In this document: positions 17,700 to 26,337 of the stretch, piece after piece
How the letters are laid out: the number at the start of each line of letters is the position of its first letter
Position numbering within the stretch: position 1 is the stretch's first letter
Assembly (NCBI RefSeq): GCF_022829465.1
Contig: NZ_JAKSXZ010000067.1
Span: 1-44,808, forward strand
DNA: 44,808 nt
Source: Methylobacterium sp. J-067
Lineage (GTDB): Bacteria; Pseudomonadota; Alphaproteobacteria; Rhizobiales; Beijerinckiaceae
Reading direction: 5' to 3'
Program-made: the position numbers and the translations under genes
Notes under the pieces: model-generated
Told to the model about the DNA's origin: nothing
Seen by the model: only the letters and a program-made list of their open reading frames with translations
Database searches by the model: none

Positions 17700-18676
17700 C
17701 GGGTGCCCCGCCGCCCGTCGCGCTCGCGGATGGCCCGATGCCGGCCGAGGAGGATCGCGGCGAGCTTGGCATGGGCCATGTCGACCAGCAGGCCCCCGTG
17801 TCCCACCGCGCCCGCGCCCGCCGCAACGGAGCGGTTCAGGGCCTCCTCGATGCCCTCGGCGGCGGCCACCAGTTCGGGCGAGGGCGAGAACACCGCGTTG
17901 GCGATCGCCACCTGGGAGGGATGGATTGCCCACTTGCCCTCGAAGCCGAGTGCTGCTGCACGCTCGCAGGAATTCCGGTAGCCCTCCTCGTCCGCGAAGT
18001 TGGCGTAGGGGCCGTCGATCGGACGCAGGCCGTAGGCGCGGGCGGCGTTGGCGATGCGAGCGAGGGCGAAGTGCCACTGGTCGTTCCAGTGTCGCTGAGG
18101 CGGTCCCTCCCCCTGGGTGCGCACCGCGTAGCCGGGGTTCGGCTGACCGAAGGTGGTGTCGAACGTGCGCATCTCGATGGAGTAGTCGCCAACCCCGAAG
18201 ATCAAGGCTTCCAGCCGGCCGGAGGCGGCGGCGATCTCCTCGACATGGGCCACGCCCTTGGTGGTCTCGATCAGCACCTCGATTCCGACGCGCTTCGCCC
18301 TGGCATGCTCCCGCTCCAGGCCGGTCAGGAGTTGATCCACGAAGCGTACGTCGAAGGCGGATTCAGCCTTGGGCAGGAGGATCAAGTCGAGGCGGGGACA
18401 AGCGGACACTACGTCGATGATGTCGCGGTGTGCCCAGGGGGTGTCGAGCCCATTGATCCGCACCGCAAGTGTCTTGTCACCCCAGTCGAGGTCGTTGAGA
18501 GCGAGGATCGCGGCGGCCCGCGCCGCGTCCTTACGCTCAGGGGCGACGGCGTCTTCCAGATCGAGAAACACCGCGTCGGCCGAGCCGGCAGCAGCTTTCG
18601 CGAAGAATTTCTCCGATGTCGCGGGGACCGCGAGTTCCGAGCGCTGCAGGCGGACGGGGTTCGAAGATTGGGGCAT
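17696..18676 (-). CDS. HpcH/HpaI-CitE superfamily lyase, malyl-CoA lyase-like
   Basis: 326 residues. The whole length follows L-malyl-CoA/beta-methylmalyl-CoA lyases: ADAVFLDLEDAVAPERKDAAR, LAVRINGLDTPW (substrate Arg), IEVLIETTKGVAHVEEIAA (metal Glu), FGVGDYSIEM (metal Asp) and KWAIHPSQVAIANAVFSPS. Such enzymes cleave (or form) malyl-CoA, methylmalyl-CoA or citramalyl-CoA to glyoxylate or pyruvate plus an acyl-CoA, with Mg2+. It sits between livF (11-bp gap) and dehI (4-bp overlap). In methylotrophs a malyl-CoA lyase serves the serine cycle. Here the neighbours point to a dedicated catabolic paralogue acting after CoA transfer. Confidence 0.88.
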   Translation of the reverse strand: MPQSSNPVRLQRSELAVPATSEKFFAKAAAGSADAVFLDLEDAVAPERKDAARAAAILALNDLDWGDKTLAVRINGLDTPWAHRDIIDVVSACPRLDLILLPKAESAFDVRFVDQLLTGLEREHARAKRVGIEVLIETTKGVAHVEEIAAASGRLEALIFGVGDYSIEMRTFDTTFGQPNPGYAVRTQGEGPPQRHWNDQWHFALARIANAARAYGLRPIDGPYANFADEEGYRNSCERAAALGFEGKWAIHPSQVAIANAVFSPSPELVAAAEGIEEALNRSVAAGAGAVGHGGLLVDMAHAKLAAILLGRHRAIRERDGRRGTR

Positions 18677-18687
18677 GGCAATCCGAT

Positions 18688-19449
18688 TCAGGCGACGGCG
18701 TCGATCATGCGCTCCAGGTCCTCTGGCACCTCCCCGAGGAACAGGCGCTTGACGTTCTCGTCGGCGAGCAGCGAACCCGCTTCGCCCTCGTAGGCGACCC
18801 GGCCCCCGTGCATAACGTAGCCCCGGTGGGCGATGGCCAGGGCGCGGGACGCCTTTTGCTCGACCATGATGACGGTGAGGCCGCTCGCGCACACCTCCGC
18901 GAGCTTGTCGAACACGACGTCCACGAGCTTAGGGGAGAGGCCGAGGGAGGGCTCGTCCAGAATGATCAAGCGCGGCTCGGTGATTAGCGCACGGGCAATG
19001 GCGAGCATCTGCTGCTCGCCACCGGACATGGTGCCGGCCTGCTGGCGCAGCCGGGTCCCGAGGATCGGGAACAGGGCGACGAGGCGCTCGATTGCGTGGG
19101 CGATGCGCGTCCGGTCGCCTCCCAGGATGTGTGCCCCGAGTTCGAGGTTGTCCCGCACGCTCATCTCCGGGATGACGATCCGCCCCTGCGGGACGTAGGC
19201 GAGGCCCCGTCCCAGACGCAGGTGGGCCGCCTCACGGGTCACGTCGGTTCCATCGACGCGGACCGTCCCCGACCAGACCGGCAGCAGCCCCGCTGCCGCC
19301 TTGATGACCGTCGACTTGCCGGCCCCGTTGGAGCCGATGATCGCGCTCATCAGCCCCGTGGGGAAGCGCATCGAGACCTCGCGCACCACCGCCACGTCGC
19401 CGTAGCCCGTAGTGAGCGCCTCCAGTTCGAGGGGCGAGGCGGCGCTCAT
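18688..19449 (-). CDS. livF: ABC transporter ATP-binding protein, LivF type
   Basis: 253 residues. Walker A GSNGAGKST at 39-47, Q-loop near VPQGR, signature MSGGEQQ at 141-147 and Walker B LIILDEP at 161-167. It has the compact LivF form and the ending EVPEDLERMIDAVA. It energises the branched-chain-type importer with LivG, LivH and LivM. The start overlaps the stop of the binding-protein gene by 4 bp (ATGA), so translation is coupled. Confidence 0.93.
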   Translation of the reverse strand: MSAASPLELEALTTGYGDVAVVREVSMRFPTGLMSAIIGSNGAGKSTVIKAAAGLLPVWSGTVRVDGTDVTREAAHLRLGRGLAYVPQGRIVIPEMSVRDNLELGAHILGGDRTRIAHAIERLVALFPILGTRLRQQAGTMSGGEQQMLAIARALITEPRLIILDEPSLGLSPKLVDVVFDKLAEVCASGLTVIMVEQKASRALAIAHRGYVMHGGRVAYEGEAGSLLADENVKRLFLGEVPEDLERMIDAVA

Positions 19450-20630
19450 CGCTTGTCCCAGCCGGGCATGGGCAGCACTGCGTCGGCGGTCTTGAGATCG
19501 TCCGGCCAGACGATCTCGCGCTTGCCCCCGCGGATCTGGTCGAGGAGCCCCTTCAGCCCGATCTGCACGTAGGTTTTGGGATCGACCTTGTGGTGTCCCA
19601 TGACGCCGTCGGTCTCGAAGGTCGTCAGGGTTTCGCGGATCTTGTCCTGATCGAAGCTGCCGGTCTTGGTCACCGCTCGCTCGAGCACTGTGGCACCTTG
19701 ATAGGAGAAGGCGGCGTAGTAGCCGGGCTCCGATTTGTACTTGGCCTTGTGGGCGGCGACGAACTCGGCATTGCCCTCGGTCTTGAGCACCGGCTCGTAG
19801 AGCGAGATGGCGATCACGTACTCGCCATCCTTTCCAGTGGCGGCGGCGAAGTCGTCCTGCGCCGGGCCGTTGTGGATGAACATCTTGGGCAGGTAGTTCA
19901 CCGCCCGGAACTGGCGGACCATCTCGATCGCCTCGTTGGGGTAGCCGATGCCGATCCAGATGTCGGAATTCGCTTGACGGACACGGGCGATGTTGGACGA
20001 GTAATCGGTAGTCCCGGCGGGGAAGTACTCGACGGAGTCTATCTTTAGGCCGTTCTCCGCCGCGATCTTCTCCAGCGCCTTGCTCATGTCGCGAGCGGCC
20101 GGGTAGTCCCGGGAAACGACGGCGATGGTTTTGAAGCCGTGCCGGGTCGCCATCGGCGCCACGCCGGAGACGTAGGCGCCGATGGCCGGCGCCGACTGGA
20201 ATACGTACTTGAATCCGCGCAGGTGGATCGATTCCGAGGCGCCGCCCGCGTTGAGGAAAACGCGCTTGTGCTTCTCCGCCACTGCGCTCGCGGTGGCGCA
20301 GGAGGCCGAGCCCCACGGCGAGAGCAGAAGCTCGACCTTGTCGCCGGTGATCAGCCGCTCATAGAGTCGGGCGGCGGTCGCAGGGTCGCTGCGGTCGTCG
20401 TAGACCACAATCTCCACCGGGCGCCCGAGGAGGCCGCCCCTCGCGTTGATGCTATCCTTCCAGAGGTCGACGCCACGTTTGAACAACTCGCCTGAATCCG
20501 CGAGATTCCCACTCTGGGAGACCGCGAAGCCCATCCGCAGGGGCTCGGCCGCCCGGGCGCGTGCCGTCCATCCGGTTGCCGCGAGTCCAATCAGGCCGGC
20601 GGTCGCGCTCCGGCGCGTGGGTGTCACCAT
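19446..20630 (-). CDS. Branched-chain amino acid-type ABC transporter substrate-binding protein
   Basis: 394 residues. The N-terminal signal (TRRSATAGLIGLAATGWTA, likely cleavage at ARA before AEPLRMG) has a twin Arg but no full Tat consensus. The mature part follows the LivK-like type I binding fold (GVDLWKDSINARGGLLGRP). It shares the fold with, but is clearly divergent from, the plus-strand binding protein at 15581-16777. It lies within the liv operon, between the HMG-CoA-lyase-like gene and livF. The ligand is unknown; the family covers hydrophobic amino acids, amides and various organic acids. Confidence 0.92.
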   Translation of the reverse strand: MVTPTRRSATAGLIGLAATGWTARARAAEPLRMGFAVSQSGNLADSGELFKRGVDLWKDSINARGGLLGRPVEIVVYDDRSDPATAARLYERLITGDKVELLLSPWGSASCATASAVAEKHKRVFLNAGGASESIHLRGFKYVFQSAPAIGAYVSGVAPMATRHGFKTIAVVSRDYPAARDMSKALEKIAAENGLKIDSVEYFPAGTTDYSSNIARVRQANSDIWIGIGYPNEAIEMVRQFRAVNYLPKMFIHNGPAQDDFAAATGKDGEYVIAISLYEPVLKTEGNAEFVAAHKAKYKSEPGYYAAFSYQGATVLERAVTKTGSFDQDKIRETLTTFETDGVMGHHKVDPKTYVQIGLKGLLDQIRGGKREIVWPDDLKTADAVLPMPGWDKR

Positions 20631-20660
20631 GGTGTTCCTCCCCTCTCGTCTTCGACCGCT

Positions 20661-21596
20661 TCAGACGGCCTTGGGCTCGTTCAGGATATCCCAGCGCGTC
20701 AGGCCGGCGGCCGCGCGGCTTCGGGGTGTGATGTCGAGGATGCGGGCCACGTCGCGGGCGGCGGCCTGCACGGCTTTCGGATCGAGGCCTGTCGCGACAC
20801 CCATGGCGTCGAGCATCGCGACGAGGTCCTCGGTCGGGATGTTGCCCACCGACCCGAGTTGCCCCGGCATGGCGATGCCGCCGCCCAGTCCGCAGACCGC
20901 GCTTTCGATGAAGGCGGCGCCGGCATCCAGCGCCGCCAGGATGTTCGCCGACGCCATCCCGGCGAGGTCGTGGACGTGGTAGCCGAAGGTGCAATCGGGA
21001 TGGGCGTCGGTGAGCCGGCCGAAGACGCGGCCAACCTGCCGGGGATCCTCTAGGCCGGCGGAGCCCGCGATGTAGAAGCGGCGGATGCCGGCGTTGCGGA
21101 GGCGCCCGACCAGCGCCACCGTCCGGTCGTCGGGGATCGCCCCTTCGTAGGTGCACCACAGGGCGACACCCACCGCCATGACGAAGCCAAGCCCCGCCGC
21201 ATCGGCGATGCGGAAGGCGGAAGCCGCCTCGGAGACGGCCTCGTCCTGCGTCATGTTCTGGTTCTTGCGCAGGTAGGTCTCGCTCACCGTGACGAGGCCG
21301 AGGAGTTCATCGAGCCCTGCCCCCCGCGCACGCTCGGCACCTCGGGCGTTCGGGACGAGGGCGCGGTAGATGGTGCCGGGCCGACGGCGGATGCGGGCAC
21401 AGACCTCCTCGGCATCCCGCAGCGCTGGAATGACGCGGGGATGGACGAAGCCCGTCACCTCGATCACCGGAAAACCCGCCTCGCTCAGGCGGTCGACCAT
21501 CGCCACCTTGGCCTCCGTTTCGATCCACCGCCCAAGGCTCTGGAGACCGTCGCGCGGTGCCACTTCGGAAACGAGGACGCGGTCGGGGATCCGCAT
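20661..21596 (-). CDS. HMG-CoA lyase-like DRE-TIM metallolyase with altered active-site loop
   Basis: 311 residues, usual length for HMG-CoA lyases. It has the DRE-TIM signature (EVAPRDGLQ, Arg15/Asp16), the segment SETYLRKNQN corresponding to SEAFxxKNxN of HMG-CoA lyase, and metal ligands His207 and His209 (YHVHD). The catalytic loop GLGGC of true HMG-CoA lyases reads GLGGG (residues 236-240), so the active-site Cys is replaced by Gly, followed by IAMPGQLGSVGN. This suggests a subfamily with another acyl-CoA substrate or mechanism. Cleavage of a 3-hydroxyacyl-CoA in the pathway opened by the CoA-transferase is inferred. It is placed 10 bp after livG. Confidence 0.86.
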   Translation of the reverse strand: MRIPDRVLVSEVAPRDGLQSLGRWIETEAKVAMVDRLSEAGFPVIEVTGFVHPRVIPALRDAEEVCARIRRRPGTIYRALVPNARGAERARGAGLDELLGLVTVSETYLRKNQNMTQDEAVSEAASAFRIADAAGLGFVMAVGVALWCTYEGAIPDDRTVALVGRLRNAGIRRFYIAGSAGLEDPRQVGRVFGRLTDAHPDCTFGYHVHDLAGMASANILAALDAGAAFIESAVCGLGGGIAMPGQLGSVGNIPTEDLVAMLDAMGVATGLDPKAVQAAARDVARILDITPRSRAAAGLTRWDILNEPKAV

Positions 21597-21606
21597 GGGC
21601 GCCACC

Positions 21607-22356
21607 TCAGAAATACGCTTCGGCGACGGCCGGATCGGCCCGCACGGCCTCCGGCGCACCGCGCGCGATCACCCGCCCCTCGGCGAGCACATAGAGTTCG
21701 TCGCAGACCTCCAGGACGATGCGCATCTCGTGGTCGATGAAGAACAGGGTCAGGCCATTGCGGCGCAGGGCGTCCAGATGCTCGACGATCCGGTTCTGCA
21801 GGCGCGGATTGATGCCGGCGAAGGGCTCGTCGAGGAGCATCAGGGTCGGTTCGAGCATCAGCGCCCGGGCGATCTCCACGAGCTTGCGCTGGCCGTAACT
21901 CAGCTCGGAGCCCCACTTGTCGCGTAGGCCGGCGATCTCGAGGAAATCGAGAAGCTCCCTCGCCCGCTCGACCGCCTCCACGTCGCTCTTGCCGTGGGCG
22001 ATGGCGACGAGGTTCTCCAGCACCGTCATCTCGGAGAAGAGCCGGCTGATCTGGAAGGTCCGCCCGACCCCCTCTCGGCAGACCTGTGCCGGCCCGTGCC
22101 GGGTCGTGTCGCGGCCGTTGATGCGCACCCGGCCACCATCCGGCGGAAGCGCACCCGCCACGATGTTGAACAGGGTCGACTTGCCCGAGCCGTTGGGGCC
22201 GATCACCCCGGTGATCGAGCCGCGCCGGACTTCGAGGCTCGCCGCATCGAGGGCGATTCGGCCGCCGAAGCGTTTCGACACGCCCTCGACGACGAGGATG
22301 TCGTCCCGGAGGCCGGGGGCGGTACTCCGCGGGGCGGCCAGCGTCAGGGTACTCAT
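21607..22356 (-). CDS. livG: ABC transporter ATP-binding protein, LivG type
   Basis: 249 residues from ATG 22356 (GTGAGG about 9 nt upstream). A GTG at 22371 overlapping the livM stop would add five residues. Walker A GPNGSGKST at 53-61, signature LSYGQRKLVEIARAL, Walker B LMLLDEPFAGINP, and the C-terminal VLAEGRVIARGAPEAV of LivG/BcaP proteins. It is the second ATPase of the importer. Confidence 0.92.
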   Translation of the reverse strand: MSTLTLAAPRSTAPGLRDDILVVEGVSKRFGGRIALDAASLEVRRGSITGVIGPNGSGKSTLFNIVAGALPPDGGRVRINGRDTTRHGPAQVCREGVGRTFQISRLFSEMTVLENLVAIAHGKSDVEAVERARELLDFLEIAGLRDKWGSELSYGQRKLVEIARALMLEPTLMLLDEPFAGINPRLQNRIVEHLDALRRNGLTLFFIDHEMRIVLEVCDELYVLAEGRVIARGAPEAVRADPAVAEAYF

Positions 22357-22367
22357 CGCGGGCGGCC

Positions 22368-23354
22368 TCACTCTGCCGGGGTCCGGGCGGGGGAGGCCGC
22401 CGGGACGGGGCGGGCGGCATCCGCCAGCCGGCGCAGGCCGGCGCGGGGCGCTGAGACCCAGCGCCAGCGCCTTTTGGCGAAGGCGTTGACGATACCGCGG
22501 GGCATGAACAGCACCGCGCCGAGGATGATGATGCCGACGAGCCCGAGGTAGAGTTCAGGGAAGCGCGACCACAGCAGTTCGTTGACGACGGACAGCACCA
22601 CCGCACCGACAAGCGGCCCGAGCACGGTGCCGAGCCCGCCGAGCAGCACCATCGCGATGGTGGTCAGCTCGGTCATCGGCGCGAAGGCGGTCGCGGGATC
22701 GATGAACGCGAGATAGCTGGCGTACAGCGCTCCGACCGCGCCGGGGGCGGCGGCGGAGATCATGAAGGCCGTGATCTTGAGCCGCGTCGTGCGCACGCCG
22801 AGCGCCTCGGCCGCCGTCTCGTCCTCGCGGATGGCGAGGAGTTGCAGGCCGAATCGGGCATTGTCGAGCCGGTGGGTGAAGGCGATGAGCGCCAGGGCGA
22901 TGGCCGCCAGCACGGCATAGATCGGCGTCAGGTCCGTGGGCGTGAGGTAGAGGCCGGTGCCGCCCTGGGTGATACCGTCGAAGCCGAGAGCGAAATTCTC
23001 TCCGACGCGTGCCAATCCGTACATGCCGATGGCGAAGAACGAGCCCTTGAGCCGCAGCATCGCGCTGCCGAGCACCAGTGCGAGGGCGATGGCGGCGAGG
23101 CTTGCGGCGGCCGCCGCCGCCAGCCAGTGCCAGCCCGCGCCCACGAGCAGGGCGCCGACATAGGCGCCGAGCCCGAAGAAGGCGACCTGACCGAAATGGG
23201 TGTAGCCCGCGTAGCCGCCGATGATGTTCCACGAGTAGGCGAGCGACGTAAACATCAGGATCTGGATGGTGAAGGACAGGGCGTAGTCGCTGCCGACGAA
23301 GGGCAGGACGGCCAGAAGCGCGACGAGCGCCAGGAGGAGGGCGAGCGTCTTCAT
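22368..23354 (-). CDS. livM: Branched-chain-type ABC transporter permease, LivM
   Basis: 328 residues with 8-10 hydrophobic segments, starting with LALLLALVALLAVLPFVGSD. The conserved LivM block YSWNIIGGYAGYTHFGQVAF is near residues 40-60, and the EAA-like cytoplasmic loop LLAIREDETAAEALGV lies near 190. A longer upstream reading of this frame is antisense overlap and not part of the gene. The start overlaps the livH stop by 4 bp (ATGA). Confidence 0.92.
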   Translation of the reverse strand: MKTLALLLALVALLAVLPFVGSDYALSFTIQILMFTSLAYSWNIIGGYAGYTHFGQVAFFGLGAYVGALLVGAGWHWLAAAAAASLAAIALALVLGSAMLRLKGSFFAIGMYGLARVGENFALGFDGITQGGTGLYLTPTDLTPIYAVLAAIALALIAFTHRLDNARFGLQLLAIREDETAAEALGVRTTRLKITAFMISAAAPGAVGALYASYLAFIDPATAFAPMTELTTIAMVLLGGLGTVLGPLVGAVVLSVVNELLWSRFPELYLGLVGIIILGAVLFMPRGIVNAFAKRRWRWVSAPRAGLRRLADAARPVPAASPARTPAE

Positions 23355-24220
23355 ACGCGCACCTGCGCGCCGAACAGGCCGCGGGGCCGGATGAGGAGGA
23401 CGGCGAGCATGACGAGGTAGAGCATCGCCGAGCCGATCACCTGCCCGAAGGCATAGCCGCCAAATACTTCGAGGATGCCGAGCAGCATGGCCGCCGCGAT
23501 CGCGCCGGGATAGCTGCCCATGCCGCCCACGATGATCACCGCGAAGGCTTTGATCAGGAAGCGCGAGCCGAGTTGCGCGTCCGAGGCGAAGGTCGGGGCC
23601 ATCAGCACGCCGGCGAGCCCTGCCATGGCCGAGCCCAGCGCGAAGGTGATGTTTCGGACCCGCTCGACCGAGATGCCGGAGATGATGGCGAGTTCCGGCG
23701 CCTGCGCGACGGAGCGGATCGCCCGGCCTGTGCGCGTGGCCCGAAGGAAGATCCACACGCCGAGGCTCGTGCCCACCGCTACCGCGAAGGCCACGAGACG
23801 GGACTGGGACACGTCGACCCCCGCCACCCGCACCGAACCGGCCAGGATGCCCGGCAGGCCCCGATACCCGCCGCCCCAGATCAGGATCGCGACGTTCACA
23901 AGCACCGTCGAGACGGCATAAGTGGCGAGCAGGGACATGATCAGAGGCGCATCCACCAGACGGCGGATCACCACCTTCTGCAGGACGAGACCCGCCAGCG
24001 CGGCTCCGGCCGGCACGATCAGCAGGGCGGCCCAGTAGGGCATCTGCGCCCCCGCCACGAGGGAGACCGTCACCAGCGCCCCGATCGCCAGGAATTCGCC
24101 ATGGGCGAAGTTGATGACGCGCATCACCCCGAAGATCAGGTTCAGGCCGCCCGCCATCAGGGCATAGAGCCCCCCAAGCAGGATCCCGCCCACGAGGAGT
24201 TCGAGGACGGGGACGTTCAC
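23351..24220 (-). CDS. livH: Branched-chain-type ABC transporter permease, LivH
   Basis: 289 residues, highly hydrophobic. Typical LivH pattern GGILLGGLYALMAGGLNLIF then GVMRVINFAHGEFLAIGA near the N-terminus, and a cytoplasmic loop RSVAQAPELAIISGISVERV. The start overlaps the CoA-transferase stop by 4 bp (ATGA), so transporter synthesis is coupled to the catabolic enzyme, a sign that the imported compound is the CoA-transferase substrate or its precursor. Confidence 0.93.
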   Translation of the reverse strand: MNVPVLELLVGGILLGGLYALMAGGLNLIFGVMRVINFAHGEFLAIGALVTVSLVAGAQMPYWAALLIVPAGAALAGLVLQKVVIRRLVDAPLIMSLLATYAVSTVLVNVAILIWGGGYRGLPGILAGSVRVAGVDVSQSRLVAFAVAVGTSLGVWIFLRATRTGRAIRSVAQAPELAIISGISVERVRNITFALGSAMAGLAGVLMAPTFASDAQLGSRFLIKAFAVIIVGGMGSYPGAIAAAMLLGILEVFGGYAFGQVIGSAMLYLVMLAVLLIRPRGLFGAQVRV

Positions 24221-25473
24221 TGCACCGCCTCCGCCGCCGGGGCGGGACCGTCGAGGGCGATCCCCGCCTCGGCAAGCTCCGCTTCCGTGTAGCCGAGCTG
24301 GCCGACCAGCACCGCGCGGTTGTGCTCGCCGAGCCGTGGGCCGGGCGCCGCGATCTCGCCCGGCGTGCGCGAGAACTTGCCGACCACGTTCTGCATCCGC
24401 AGCCGGCCTCCGAGTTCGGGATCGTCGAGGGAAACGATGTTTTCCCGCGCCTGGACGTGCGGGTCGTCCACGATGTCGGCCACCGTGTTCACCGGGGCGG
24501 CCGTGGCGCCGATCTCGATGAAGGTGGACAGCAGATCGTCCCGGTCGAAGCGTTCGATCGCCGCCTGGAGATGCTCGTCGAGGACGGCCGCGTTCACGAG
24601 CCGGGCGCGGTTGGTCGCGAAGCGAGGATCCTCCACGAGGGCCGGTAGGCCGAGCGCCGCGCAGATGCGCACGAAGGTCGACTGTGCGCTGCCCGCGATG
24701 GCGACGTAATGCCCGTCCTTGGTACGGTAGGTGTTGCGCGGCGCCGTGAAGGGCAGCCGCGAGCCCGAGCGCTGCTGCACGAGGCCGAGCTGGTCGTAGT
24801 TCACGACCTGCGGGCCGAGCAGTGTCAGCAGGGTCTCGTAGATCGCGAGATCGATCACTTGGCCTCGCCCACTGCGCTTGGCCTCGTGCAGGGCGGTGAC
24901 GGTAAGGAAGGCGGCCATCAGGCCGGTAGTGGAATCGGCGAGCCCGAAGCCCGGCAGGAGTGGCGGCCGGTCCGGTTCGCCGTTGATCGCCACGAATCCG
25001 GCATAGGCCTCGGCAAGCGTTCCGAAGCCCGGCCGCGGGCTGTGCGGCCCCGTCTGGCCCCAGCCGGTAACGCGGACCATGACGAGGCGCGGGTTGATCG
25101 CGCTGAGCACGTCATAGCCGAGCCCCCACTTCTCCAGGGTGCCGGTGCGGTAGTTCTCGACGATCACGTCGGCGTCGCGCACGAGGCGCTTGACCGTCTC
25201 GGCGCCGAAGGGCGTGCGCAGGTCGAGGGTGATCGAGCGCTTCCCCCGGTTCAGGACCTTGTAATACAGCCCGACCCCGTCCCGGTTCTCGCCCCAGTGA
25301 CGGACCTCGTCGCCGTGCTCGGGGCGCTCGACTTTCAGGACATCCGCCCCGAAATCGGCGAGGAACATTGAGCACATGGGTGCCGCGAGGAAATTCGAGA
25401 TATCCAGGATCTTGAAGCCGGCAAGCGGCTTTACGACGTCGGGATTGCCCCCGGCGGCTTTGATCTCGCTCAT
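24217..25473 (-). CDS. Class III CoA-transferase (CaiB/BaiF family)
   Basis: 418 residues. N-terminal GFKILDISNFLAAPMCSMFL and ADFGADVLKVERPEHGDEVR; catalytic Asp180 in GLADSTTG. It is the first gene of the minus-strand operon that continues with livHMG, the lyase, the binding protein, livF, the malyl-CoA-lyase-like gene and dehI. It is less similar to the other two CoA-transferases here than those are to each other, so its acid substrate probably differs. The promoter should lie in the AT-richer spacer 25474-25600, shared with the divergent nitroreductase gene. Confidence 0.91.
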   Translation of the reverse strand: MSEIKAAGGNPDVVKPLAGFKILDISNFLAAPMCSMFLADFGADVLKVERPEHGDEVRHWGENRDGVGLYYKVLNRGKRSITLDLRTPFGAETVKRLVRDADVIVENYRTGTLEKWGLGYDVLSAINPRLVMVRVTGWGQTGPHSPRPGFGTLAEAYAGFVAINGEPDRPPLLPGFGLADSTTGLMAAFLTVTALHEAKRSGRGQVIDLAIYETLLTLLGPQVVNYDQLGLVQQRSGSRLPFTAPRNTYRTKDGHYVAIAGSAQSTFVRICAALGLPALVEDPRFATNRARLVNAAVLDEHLQAAIERFDRDDLLSTFIEIGATAAPVNTVADIVDDPHVQARENIVSLDDPELGGRLRMQNVVGKFSRTPGEIAAPGPRLGEHNRAVLVGQLGYTEAELAEAGIALDGPAPAAEAVQ

Positions 25474-25548
25474 GCGCTTCCTCTACGCGCTCCCGTTATA
25501 TTTGCGGAATACACGACGTCTACTTGATTTAGCTACGCAATTGACCGT

Positions 25549-25568
25549 ATGATAGTCTTTTATATCAT
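25549..25568. promoter_or_regulatory. Inverted repeat in divergent promoter region
   Basis: ATGATA (25549-25554) and TATCAT (25563-25568) form a perfect 6-bp inverted repeat with an 8-nt spacer. It lies in the AT-rich spacer between the CoA-transferase (minus) and nitroreductase (plus) genes. It is a candidate operator; the half-sites are short, so chance is not excluded. Confidence 0.35.
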
Positions 25569-25612
25569 TCAAGCGCCTCCTCATTGCCGGCGCTGATTTT
25601 GGGAGGATGCGG

Positions 25613-26323
25613 ATGGGCGGGACCAGCGCGGCGCAGGGCGAGGCGGCCGGCTTCGAGGTCGTGGTCCGGGCGATCGAGGGACGTATGAGCGTACGCGGCT
25701 TCCTCGACCGCCCAGTCGACCGGGGCATTGTCGAGCGGCTGCTGGCACTGGCCGCGAGGGCCCCGAGCGGCAGCAACATCCAGCCGTGGAAGGCCCATGT
25801 CGTGACAGGCGCGGCCCTCGCCCGCCTGACCATCGCCCTGTCGGTCGCCCATTTCGCGGGGGAGCCGGAGGCGCGGGAATACGAGTACTACCCGTTGACG
25901 TGGCGCGCCCCCTACCTCGACCGCCGCCGCCGGGTCGGCTGGCAGCTTTACGAACTGACCGGCGTCGCCCGGGGCGACCGGGAGGCGTCGCTGCGGCAGC
26001 GCGGACGCAACTACAGCTTCTTCGGTGCGCCCGTGGGTCTCGTCTTCACCATCGACCGGGACTTGGAGCAGGGCAGCTGGATCGATTACGGCATGTTCCT
26101 GCAGACCCTGATGATCGCTGCGCGGGCTGCGGGCCTCGACACTTGCCCCCAAGCGGCCATCGCGAGCTATCCGGGCATCGTGCGCCGGGAACTCGGCGTC
26201 GGCGGGGACGAGATGGTGGTCTGCGGCATGGCGCTCGGCCACCGGGACCCGGACGAGCCCGCCAACGCCCTGCGCTCGGAGCGTGCCCCGGTCGCGGAAT
26301 TCACGACCTTCCACGGGGAGTGA
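25613..26323 (+). CDS. Nitroreductase-family FMN oxidoreductase
   Basis: 236 residues from ATG 25613, chosen because GGGAGG (25601-25606) lies 6 nt before it but touches the upstream ATG at 25607. The N-terminal RMSVRGFLDRPVDRGIVERL and APSGSNIQPWKAHVV are the FMN-binding signature of the nitroreductase family, and GVGGDEMVVCGMALGH near the C-terminus is typical. These homodimers reduce nitro groups, quinones or enones with NAD(P)H. It is transcribed divergently from the liv operon and ends convergent with the GntR gene. A role as ene/quinone reductase in the same catabolism is possible but unproven. Confidence 0.88.
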   Translation: MGGTSAAQGEAAGFEVVVRAIEGRMSVRGFLDRPVDRGIVERLLALAARAPSGSNIQPWKAHVVTGAALARLTIALSVAHFAGEPEAREYEYYPLTWRAPYLDRRRRVGWQLYELTGVARGDREASLRQRGRNYSFFGAPVGLVFTIDRDLEQGSWIDYGMFLQTLMIAARAAGLDTCPQAAIASYPGIVRRELGVGGDEMVVCGMALGHRDPDEPANALRSERAPVAEFTTFHGE

Positions 26324-26337
26324 GCGCAGGGCCCGAT

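Noticed and set aside
23355..24275. Long upstream extension of the livM reading frame
   Set aside because: It overlaps livH in another frame. LivM proteins start at the residues encoded from 23354, where the ATGA overlap with livH also places the start.
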